From Branchiostoma floridae (lineage: Eukaryota > Chordata > Leptocardii > Amphioxiformes > Branchiostomatidae): a DNA stretch of 64,000 nucleotides. This document shows positions 45,201-57,200 of the stretch, piece by piece. The notes under the pieces are model-generated. The model saw only the letters and a program-made list of their open reading frames with translations. It made no database searches and was not told the DNA's origin. The position numbers were made by a program, and so were the translations under genes. Positions within the stretch are counted from its first letter, which is position 1, and each line of letters starts with the position of its first letter. The stretch covers positions 10,852,738 through 10,916,737 of the forward strand of contig NC_049997.1 of NCBI RefSeq assembly GCF_000003815.2, in the 5' to 3' direction.

Positions 45201-48200
45201 TCAAGACAACAAGACTAGACGGCTTTCCTATGACAAGTAGAAGTAGAGGATGGTATAAGTCTATAAGAACATCACCGCCGGATATGTGATTCGACAGTCG
45301 AGATGCAAAGCTAAGGTCCAGGATGTCATAGTTTACAGGGCCTACACAGGTCCTTTTAATACCTTCCTTGGGGTCATGTTGGCCATAGACTGGCCGAGAA
45401 GTTGACCTTGAAACAGTATCGCATGTAGTCAAGTCCAACCACAGCCATGGAAAGGAGATAGTCCATGTCAAAGAAGGGCAAAGAAGCTACTCCTTCATAG
45501 ATTCAGGTTTATCAGGCCCACGAGAAGGGCCGTCTTTCTCGTTTCTCCAAGTCAGGTAAGTCAGCTAGTAGTCTGTGTAACGCAAATTCCGCTATCCGGA
45601 GCTTGTAGACTCCTCCCCGCGGATATGTACGACGGGCCTGAGAAGCGCGATTAAATCAGGCTAGTCAGCTAGCTGTTTTGCCAGACGTTCTTTCACACCG
45701 CAAAGGTCACTCACAGGGTCACTCACTCCAGGCGCTCCGCCCCTCGGGCGCTCTGTGGGGAGTTTTCAATTAGGGACGTTCCATTTGATACGCAGGGTTG
45801 GAGGATTGGACGGAATGTGCCTTTCGGCTACTCTCCAAGCAGAAGTTGGTCGACAAAGGTCACGATTTTCCCCACCAATCTCTGCTTGGAGAGTGCCTTT
45901 AGGCCATGTTGGTTTGATTATATGGATGGAATCATCAATTTTTGTCCGTTTCCAATGATAAAAAGTTTTCACCTATAGTTTTAATCGTACAAAGCAGCTG
46001 CAAAAAGAGCAAATACATTCCGTAGATTGCAAGAAAAAATATCGGGAAATGTATTCTAGTGACATAGAGTGCCAATGTCAATTCCAAGGTCATCCATATA
46101 ATCGAAACAACATTGACTAACTTGTAAAGAAAAGCCCCCCCCCCCCTTCTCTAGTTCTCTTTTTACCCATTACCCTGCACGCTAGGGGCCTGACCCTTCT
46201 AAGATCAATCGTAAGACATCTTTCGTTAGGCAGGTGTGAGAACTCCTTCATGACAGTTCACGCCGTTGCTAGGCAACCACACATTCCTCTGACAACATCC
46301 AACCAAACACAACTCCAGTCTTGTTTACATCGTCATGGGTGCAAAACAAACTGTTTACAGTTTAGATGTCCTGATCAGGGTTTGGAGTAAACATTCCGTT
46401 ACAGAGTCTTAACTTTCAAGAATGAAGAAGAAGAACTTTCAAGGTACAAATATGAAATTGAATGACGATCTATTCTACTATACTATACTCTGCTATACTC
46501 TAATAAAAAGGGTAAATTTTTCTACGAATGTACTAAATTTTATCTTGCTAATGTCAACAGTTTTTCCTTGAAATAAAATTGCATTCATAAGGCAAAAATA
46601 TATCGCTGTGTTCAAAATCAGTTATAAAAAGAGTAATGTCTTGCTACTGGACTTACTACATATATATATCAATGAATGACAGCAAATATTGTAAACTTTG
46701 CTAGTCCATTGCGGTCTTCATGGGTCCATAAATTTTCAAACGATTTATCTGTTGAGTCCACTGGAGTTTCAGCAAGTTATACCAGGTCACGCATTTCTGT
46801 CTCCCAAAATAAGCAAATATGTGGGAGAAAAGTACACAAACATGAACATCTGCCACTTTCCCTAGGCCCTGACCAAAGTTCGGGTAACCTGCAAAGACAA
46901 GTTTCAACAGTTCGTACATGATTTCCTAACAAAATCACTTTCTTAACTGAAAATAAATACGCTAGAATGAACAGATAGTAAACACATTTCACAAATTCAG
47001 TCTATATAGCAATGCGGCATCAATAGGGCTCGCGTACAAAACTGGTAAACCCTTACTATTCTCGAAAAGTGTGTTCAAAAGTGTCAAAAGCCGTCACATA
47101 CACGGGATCGGCTTTTCTGTGTACAAGTATTCAAAGCAATTAATCCTGAATATGTTTTTTGATTCATTAACCAATTGATTGATTGGTTGATTGATTAATT
47201 AATCGACAAATTGATTTATTGATTTTATTTGCCACACAGTACCTTGAGCGACGGTTCTCCAAGGGAGTACGCCGGGTGGGATCAGCAACATTCATTCTGC
47301 AGATGGTGAGTACCTGCAAATACAGTAAGAGTCGCTAGATGGTGCTGCCTTCTTGCATTGAATGTCGACCATGAAATGGGACTTTAATGTCGTTTTTACG
47401 AAAATCGAGTCACAAAAAATATCAGATTACAGGTAAAACCTGCAAATACAGTAAGTCAGAAGAGTCGATAGGCGTTGCAGTCTTCTTGAATTGGATTTCG
47501 ACCGTGTAATTTCGTAATTTCCGGAGAATTTCGTTTTTACTATGTAAACAACACAAGACGTGAGCTGCATTGGTTTCTCTTGCAGGTGATGTACATGGGC
47601 ATTGTGCTGTACGCGCCTTCACTGGCACTGGAGGCAGGTGGGTTGATTGAATGGACGATTGAATGAATGAAATAATGAAGGAAGGAAGGAAGGAATGGGG
47701 AAGGAAGGAAGGAAGAAAGTAATCAACACAGGAAGAAGGGAATGGAGGAAGGAAGCAAGGAAGAAAGTAATGAAGGAAGAAAGAAAGCAATGAAGGAAGG
47801 AAGGAAAGGAGGGAATGAAGGAAGGAATGGTCAAATGAATGCAGAAAGAAAAGGAGTAAGGGGTGAAGGAAGAAGGAAGAAGGAAGAAGGAGGGAAGAAA
47901 AGTGAAGTCCCCTTCTCTAAACTACAGATTACAAAGATGTTGATTCCTCCTCAGAGATGACAAGTGGAGGTAAGAGATGAGATGCCTTGGTTGGCGCTAC
48001 GTTGTGCATACACATTATGCCCACCTGTAAACTATCGTTACCTTGTCTTACCTCTGCAGTGACGGGCATGAACGTGTGGGCGGCCGTCCTGTCTCTGGGT
48101 ATCATCTGCACCTTCTATACAACTATCGTAAGTCGGCAATCTCTACAAAGATGATAGGATATTAGGTATAGCTCTTTTGTTACGGAAAAAATATCAAACG

Positions 48201-51200
48201 AAAAGTAAATCAAAGTCTTTTTTTTAGCCTTTAGAACAAAGCATACATATCCCATACATGTGCGCAATCAAAAAAGTGTTAACAACACAGTTGTTATCTA
48301 GGGACTCCAGGAAATATGGGAGCGATGGCAATTAAATACTGAAGATCAGGTCTCTAGACCTATTTGATACCACAATGGTACCACCATGGCCACGTACGGA
48401 GTTATACAAAAGCACGATGTTGTCCCTCCAGGGCGGTATGAAAGCCGTGCTGTGGACCGACACGTTCCAGGTGTGTGTGATGGTAGCGGGGTTTCTCGCC
48501 GTCATTATCCAGGGGTGCCACCAACTGGGCGGGATCGCTGAGGTCTGGAAGGTCAACTACGAAGGAGGGCGGCTGGAATTCTTCAAGTTCGTATACTGAT
48601 ATAACTTAGGGCGCTGTCTCATAGGTCGTGCGATCGTCGTACGATCGCTAACTTCGGGCATGTTGGAAGACAAAATTTACGTTTCCTGCAAAATCCAACT
48701 GTTTTTGTACACAAAATGCTGTTTAGGATCCATGTTGGTGGTTGGTTCTGTCACGGCCTGCTTGAAAATCCTAAATCAAAAACGTACGACGATCGCACGA
48801 CCTATGTGGTCGCGCCCGAAAATATAAACTAGTATAACAAGCGACATACGTTCTACTAGCTGTGTTGAAGTATTTGTCAGGGTAGCTCTGCATAAACTGT
48901 GAACTAGCGGTTAGCGATCCCCTTCACGATTACAAGGTGTTATAGGGTCGAATCCTTGCCGAACCGTTAATGACGTAATCTCTAATTTACATACTGCCAC
49001 TTCACTTTCCCTTTCTTACTAATAAAGGAGTAGTACCGAACCTCTGCTTGGAGAGTAACGAAACCCTTCCTTTGTTTGTGCAGTTTTGACGTGGACCCCC
49101 GCGTGCGCCACTCCTCCTGGTCCGTGCACATCGGCGGAACCTTCATGTGGATCGCCATCTTCGGGGTGAACCAGGCTCAGGTCCAGCGCTACCTCACCGT
49201 GGACAAGCTCAGCAGGGCTCAGATGTAAGGCTCAACCTTCCTTTTCTCTTAGCCATGAAGATTTTCTCTTAAGGTGTCAGAACACAGTATTTAGACCACC
49301 AGAGCTAAAAAGGTAGTTCGGGTTTAAGTTGTGCATCAGGTCCAGCGCTACCTCACCGTGGACAAGCTCAGCAGGGCGCAGATGTAAGACACAACATTTG
49401 TTTTCTCTCTGCCCAGAAAAACATATCCACCAGAACGTTAACGACCCAGAGGGCTGTCTATTGTAAGAAGTATAAGATTTAGTAAGTAGTAAGTGACTGA
49501 GTAAACTCGTCCAATGTTAGCATATTTTTCAGTGCTTTGTTTTGGTTGTTGCGATCTTGTGTTTATAATCTCATTGTTTTGTGACAACCTTACCTGTTTG
49601 AGTAGAGTAGAGTAGATCAGGTACAGTAGCCCAGGAAGGAGATTCTGGCTTCAGTTTGGGTCGCACATTCAGTTGATCACAATATCATTATGTTTCTAGT
49701 ATTCTGATTTTTGGTGCCCAGTATATGGATAGAATTTCAGTGCCTAGAAAATGGTTATAGTTGTTCCTTGTTGACGATTTTCACTGTCCTGTACATGATT
49801 ATGAATGTGCCCTGTGAACAATTTTCAGTGCCCTGTACCTGAACGTTGTTGGGCTGTGGCTGATCGTGACCCTGGCTACCCTGTGCGGGCTGGTCCTGTA
49901 CGCTTTCTACAAGGACTGTGATCCCATCGTGGCCGGGTATATCAGAACCTCTGACCAGGTGCGTTTGGGCATGAATCTGCAATCGTTTTTCACTCACTCA
50001 CTCACTCACTCACTCACTCACTCACTCACTCACTCACTCACTCACTCACTCACTCACTCACTCACGCACTCACTCACTCACTTACTCTCACACACCCACT
50101 CACCCACTCACTCACTCACTTACTCACTCTCACTCTCACTCACTCACACACTCACTCACTCATTCACTCACTCACACACTCACTCACTCTCTCACTTAAC
50201 CACTCACGCACTTATTCACACACTCACTCGTTCACTCACTCATTTACTCACTCACCCACCCACTGTCATTCATTTATTCACTCAATCACTCCTCACTCAC
50301 GGACTCCCCATTCATTCATTCAGTCACTCACTCACCCAGCCATTAAATTTTTTACAGATGTGTGTATCTAAATAGATGTGAATGAGTGGACTAGCAACAT
50401 TTATCCCTTCTCTCGCTTTTCTTTCAATTTATCTGTGTGTATGTTTTCCAGTTTCTTCAGGAAAAATATTATCCCCTTGTTTTTGTAACAACCATTTCCA
50501 CTATTTTTGTAGCAACTCTTTCTACTTTTTCGCATCGTAGTTATATGTTAGCATTGGTTATTTCCCCCCTGCGCAGCTGATGCCCCTAATAGTGATGGAG
50601 ATCCTGAGTTGGTTACCAGGTCTGCCCGGGCTGTTCGTGTCGTGTGTGTTCGCCGGGGCTTTGAGGTATGTTTGTTTATTGTTCATTATTTTGTACATGG
50701 AAGGTCGTATGGCGTACCTGCGTGGTATTTGACCCCAAACTTGGTCCAGTGGTCCTGGGTTTGAATCCTGTCATGCTCCCAATCTTGTACCTTTGGGGTA
50801 GACACGTTACACGACTTTCCTCATGTGAATCAGTGGTGACATAAAGCGGAGATGCAACTTGTGCGGACTTACATCTACAGTAGTCTCCATGCAGACCCTA
50901 CGGTGCCTTAGAAATAGTATCAAAGCTGGCAAGGGACTTAGTATAGCGGCACCAGGTGCCCGTTTGACTCCCTTTGGCCGGCTATCTCCCTTTGGCCGGC
51001 TATACTCCTTTGCCAGCTTTTATACTATCTCTTTAGGCACCGTAGGGTCTGCTTGGAGACTACGTCTACAGTGGAAACCGCAAATAGGAAAAGACAAGAT
51101 TCACAGAGGCCTTCTTTTGCAGTCATTGATAAGACTTGTGATAACAACATGATCCGTAACACCTAGATTTTGATAGAAGGTCATAGAATTCTTTTCCTTT

Positions 51201-54200
51201 TGCAGCACGATGTCTTCCGGCTTAAACTCCCTGTCCGCGGTGACACTCGAAGATTTCGTCCGCTCCTACAAGAAGGATCTGACAGAGGCCCAATACACCA
51301 TGATATCTAAGATTCTCGGTAAGACGGATTTGATACTTGCCATGGTCCGATGTTGTGTCCTTGCATGTTGGTAGTGACTACCACCGTGTACTGTGCTATC
51401 CTGTCAAAATTGTGCCAAAAAGGGCATGCCACTAAGAGCCGTGGTGTCATTTCTTATTTACCTAATATAATGTTTATGAAGGTTAGACATCCAAGCAAAC
51501 ATTATTCAACGGCAATCTCTACAACTTGATAAAAATTGCAGATTTACTCTTGGAAGTTTCAAGTGACATCAAGTACATCTTACTGGGTTTCCCATTTTTT
51601 TACAATAAGATTTACTATTATTGAATTGTTCTACGAGTTCATTCCAGTAACGCTGAGGAAGAGTAACAGATGTCAGTAGAAACGTCCGTAAATGATTTAC
51701 AGTTTTTTGTCCAGTTATAGGGATTGCATTGTCTTTATATACTTAATTTTACATATGTGATGACAACATGGCTACTGTTTTGTCTCGTCCCCAGTGGCCA
51801 TCTACGGCGGGCTGATGATGCTGATGGCTTACGTCTCTTCTTTCCTGGGAGGAATCTTGCAGGTGATTCTACAATCTTACACTTACAGTATTTAAGAGAC
51901 TTTTTTCTCACAAGCCTTGCTTTATTTCCATCGATATTTTGTTGATCATATGTCAAAGAGTTTCTTTATTCAGTGACGTACCAACCTGATGAAACTATTG
52001 ACGGAACAATTGTTACGAAAATATACAAAGCAGTGAGAACACTCAGCTTTCTTTGTCCCCTTCCAAATCATTACTTTTTAATTTTTTTGGTTGATAGCTG
52101 GTATACTTTCGGTCCAAAACGTTCAGCATTACCTAAGGCTTTTATTTAGGAGATGAAAATTCTTTACGGTTATTTGCAATGTTGATGTCCTTTCCAGGCG
52201 GCGCTGAGTATATTCGGCATGATCGGCGGTCCTCTACTGGGACTCTTCACTCTGGGCATCCTCTTCCCGTGGGCGAACGCCTGGGTAAGCTTTTCTTCTT
52301 TGTTTTGCGTACCCGGTAAACCATTCTTATGGTGTAATACACTTTCCGATAGTGGTACCAGTATTCTTAAGAAGTAGACGAACTGTTACATCTTTTCACC
52401 GTTAATTTGACAACTGTTATTGATGTTTTACACTCCTTTGCGTTTGGGACCTCATTGTAAATATTTTCCATAAATCTGTCTGTACATATGTAAATATTTT
52501 ACGTTTTGTGACCGCATCTGAACTGTGAGCAGCGACACCTGTCCTGCAGTACAATGTGAACCAGTCAGAATTGCCCTGAAGAAGGTGACAAACTGTCACT
52601 ATAACGTTGGTGTGAATAAAGCAATGGTTGTGTAAAAAGTCTCTTTATTCAGTATAGTGGGTTCTCAAGGTGTGACTATAAGCACATTCGTGATTCCGAG
52701 TGCAGCGATAGGAGTTTTGGGTAACATAATACATGTAAAAGTAAAGGACCCATAGACATAAACAAAGCAGGTCTGGATATCGTTATGCAAATCTAGACAA
52801 TATTAGTCGAGGCGTCAACTGACAACACGTCAGTGGCCTTCACCTTTGACATATTACCCAGAATTCCCGCCGCTGCACGTGCGTGCTCATAACCGTGAAT
52901 GTGCTTGTTTTTACACAGTGGTGATGAACTCTAGGAAGCTAGTAATATCATGAGCATTACCAACTGAATTTGATAATGACAACTGCAAGTATGATAACAA
53001 ATAATTATATAATACAGCATTTGTGCAGTCCTCTGTGGAAGGGAAAGCGTAAAACAGCGTCATATTTTCTTTTTTAAACCAGGGAGCGTACGCGGGGACC
53101 GCCACCTCCTTCCTGCTCGTGTTCTGGGTTGGAATCGGCGCACAGATATACAAACCTCCCGTCAACAAACCGCCCATCTCCGTCGCCGGCTGCCCGCGGA
53201 TCAACGAGACCATCAGCAATGTTACCATGTCGACCGTTACCATGGTGACGGACATGTTCACGACGACCGAGGCGGGTCCTGTGGTAGACGACAGGTAGGT
53301 TGAATATGGTCAGGGAAAGAATATGGTCACTTCTCAGAGTTATTGGTAGCGACCCTGGCTCTGCCTCTGGAACTAGAAGCTGTGAGTTCAAATTCAAGCT
53401 GTGTCGTTCACCCGAAATACACGCTATCGGAAAGGATTCTTAGGACGGGACTTTATACAAGACTTGGTCTATTGTTCATTGTGCTTGTCGACAAAAGCTA
53501 CAGGCATTTTCCGGTACAATGAACCTGTAGATACTATACATATACATGTAGCGTCTGTCCTCTCTGTCACGACCAGTGGAAGGATAGCTCTTCTGTGAGA
53601 TAAAACCGGATAGATATTGCTATCACTTTTAAGCCGCTGTACGTTTGTTGTAACAAACACATTTCACTGACAACATAGAAACTTAGGCCACAGCAAGTGA
53701 ATTTAATGGATGACATCCTCTGCAGACTGCAAAAATAGTGCGATAGGGCGAAAAAAAAACAAGATGGGTGAAAAAAACAAGATGGCTACATTTTCAAAAA
53801 TGGACACCTTTAAGTTGTGATGAATGTTGTAACAAGAATTAAAGGGACAAAACATGGAATCAGAGCCAACAAGGTATTCATCCCCGTATCTATTAAAGAC
53901 ATGTACTGGTGACACTAGTGTGGCAGACTGGCATCACCAACAAAATTGGTAACCACACTCATGGCTTCCATATTGGTGTCACCTTTACAACTATCCAATA
54001 AGTTTTATTTCTACAAATACAGTCCTGGGTACCTCGCGAGTGTCACTTCTACAAGTACAATTATTAGGCTACAACACAACATATTTGCTCATTTTGGTAC
54101 TTTGTCGTCATGTTGACCATCCCTGCAGAAGAAAAAGATCTTCTTTTTGTTTTCTTCTGAAATCAGGCGAAAATTAGTGCGCGCGCTGATGTCATCCATA

Positions 54201-57200
54201 AAATTTACTTGCTGTGGCCTTATATAGAATAGCTCTTCAGAGAGATAAACTGGATCGATACCTTTTCAGACCGGATATCGCGAAGTACTGGTACTCCATG
54301 TCGTACCTGTACTACAGCGTCATCGCCGTGCTGACGGTGCTCATCGTGGGACTCGTGGTCAGCTTCATCACAGGTGCGTCATGGGTAATATGCGCCTAAA
54401 GGCAGTTACTCCAGCAACGGGCTGTGATTTTAGAGACAGTCAGACGTTTCAGATAGCACTTCTACATGTACTTCACTTTCGTAAGTGTCGTTGATGTTAT
54501 CTGAAACCTGGCCGTTTCCAAAATCATATCAGTTGCTGGAGTAACTGCTTTTTAGTGTATCTCAATGTATTACCTGGATGTCAAACTTCATGGACGTACG
54601 GCTATGTATACTGCGGTAATAAGCATCTGCGTTCTTCTTTCTCATTGGCCGAGGGAAAGGCTAATGGTCTCGTCGAGAGTGATTTTGGTCCTAACGTAAT
54701 CTGACGATGAAATTATGTAAATGTTAAAACAGGTGAAATTTTGGTTACTCTTTTACCGAATGAATAAATTTAATGAATCGAACAATCTTTCTATCAATCA
54801 GTCAATCAATCAATGAATTCATGAACGAATATTCCATACGGTTATGGGCTTATAGTCAAAAAGATGCAAAGATTACCTTACCAAAGCAAGTTTCGGATTG
54901 AAGAAACATCGCCTTACCAAAGCAGCTGTCGGATTGAAGCATTTCTGTTCTCGTTCCCAGGTGCCCAGGACCCCGAGGAGCTCGATCCCAGGCTGATCAC
55001 CCCGTTCTTCGACACGGTGTGCTGCTGCTTCCCCGAGCGCTGGCGCGCCAAGCTGCGGTGTGGGGTCCCGCAAGAGGACAGGGTACGAACTTGTCTCTGT
55101 ACAATTTTAAACAGTTTATACGTTTTATACAGTTTACATTTATTTTATAAAGATTAGATTGTGTAACTGAGCGCTAATTCACCTTTTTACGCGGGGTAAC
55201 CTATATCCGTTGTCTCTAAAAAGAAGGTATTTCGGGACATCAAGTAAATTGACGGCGGTTTCAAATTGCAACATTTTCACAATTGTTTAAGACCACCGTC
55301 CGTCGACATGATGTCCATAAGTACCTTGCTTTTAGAAACAACGGATATAGGTTACCCGCGGATAAAGGTGAACTAGCGTTATACTTCAGATAAAGATCAT
55401 TCTATAGTGGCAGCTTCTTCTCTCGGACTACAAAACTAAGAAACTTGCTCCTCTCTGACAAATGTTTCCATTCCTAATACAGTACGCGACAGCTTCTTTC
55501 CACTGACTGCCCCGATTATTGAACTTTCTTCTTAATCTTGACAAATTTTTCCCTCCCAATACAACCATAAAGCCCTCAAAACCAACGTTCGCCGCCATCT
55601 CTCTGGTTCTCTCACCAACACATTTCCCATTTTGTTGCCATCTATATTTATACATATATTAAATAATAAATGTCACCTTCCTAGAAGTTTGACTTGAGCA
55701 ACGTGCCAAAGGTCATTGAGAGTCGGTATCGGCCTCCATCCCGTTAGAAGGAAGGGTACATAATAAGACTTGTTAGCTTCTTTTACTCGTTCATTTTTGG
55801 TATTTGTAATGTGGTGATCTTTATTTGCATGTTCCTGCCCATGTGGGCTAAATGTAACAAATCCCATGATGGGATACTAAAGACTAAGTACTATTTCATG
55901 TAGTAGAGAGCACTGATAAAAGAGTTGCGTGTATCATTGTATAAAGAACATTCTAATATAAAATGGACTTCATTTTCTTTACGGTTAGAGTTACAAAGTG
56001 TACATTCAGAGCATACAAGGTATAGAATAAAGTCTATATATTATTATTGAATGTTAAAGAATTAATCATAAAATGAAACCCTTTTCCACATGCGTTACAA
56101 AAGGAACTGTGGATGGAAAAGGACGCAGAGGAGTTCGAACAAGGTCAGGAACTTGTCGAGTTGAAACCAGTCGGTCGGGACTCACAGAAACAACTTCTCA
56201 GGCGCAAAACGCCATGGGATAACGAACCAGAGGTGTTTCACTAACTTCGTAACAATGGTGTTCACAGCGGTGGTTACCCTGCGAGCCAGCCAGGACCGGG
56301 TAGCTAGCGAGTTTTGTTCGGGGAGCCAAGGCAGTCAGCCCGCCGACCTCACATAAGCGCTCCGGGGAGTTAAAGCCTGAAGGCTCAGCTACCTCCAAAG
56401 AAGAGGAGTTATCATCGGGCTTAAACTCGCCGGGGCGCTAAGAGGAGATCGGGCGGGCCTGACTGTCTTGGCCCACCGAATAAACTGTCCTAGCTGCCCG
56501 ATCCTGGTTGGCTCCCAGGGTAAGCGGTGGTGGTTATCCTATCATATTAGTAAGAACATTCTCCTTCGCAAGCTTGTTCAATATACCTTGTGGAGGCTCC
56601 TCTAAACTAGACTGAGGTTTCCACTCTTGTGGGTGGGCGTGGCGTCTGACAGCTGTTAAGCAATCAGAAAATTGCATAAATGTTTTCTTTAGGTGTAAGA
56701 TTCTCTGATTGGCCGACAGCTGGTTACAGGTCAAGCCCACAGAAAACCTCGGTCCGATTTAACATAGCCTCCTCAAGGCATACTAGTCTTGTGTAGGTTG
56801 TAGGCGAGTTGAATGTGTTAGACCTGCGTGTTAGTATTGCACAAGGTGACGGCGAAAAGGTGGTTTAGTGATTTATATATCTTTGTGATTTGTATGTTTT
56901 ACACGCCTTTATTTGTTATCATGGTACCACAACCAACCGACTGGGCTCTTTCTGCCACGGGGTGGCTNNNNNNNNNNNNNNNNNNNNNNNNNNNNNNNNN
57001 NNNNNNNNNNNNNNNNNNNNNNNNNNNNNNNNNNNNNNNNNNNNNNNNNNNNNNNNNNNNNNNNNNNATTTGTCACCGGGTCCCGGGCTGATTTTAACCG
57101 TGAGTTGAAAAGAAGTCCGGAGGCCCGGCTGTGCCCCAAAACAGCCCGAAAGCCACAGGCTGTGCCACGGGAGCACTTAGGGTTCACGCCCAAGAGTGTT

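Larger units (their letters stand above)
41537..47239. other. Gene B first intron, part 2: no gene seen
   Basis: 5.7 kb of AT-rich sequence with MITEs (43395, 44806, 45831) and poly-G/poly-C runs (42487, 46137). A minus-strand open frame at 42599-42895 has no recognisable domain and I do not call it a gene. Confidence 0.55.

Noticed and set aside
49866-50375. A 169-codon frame with LTHS repeats
   Set aside because: The first part is the real exon 49829-49958; the rest is the ACTC microsatellite past the splice donor.
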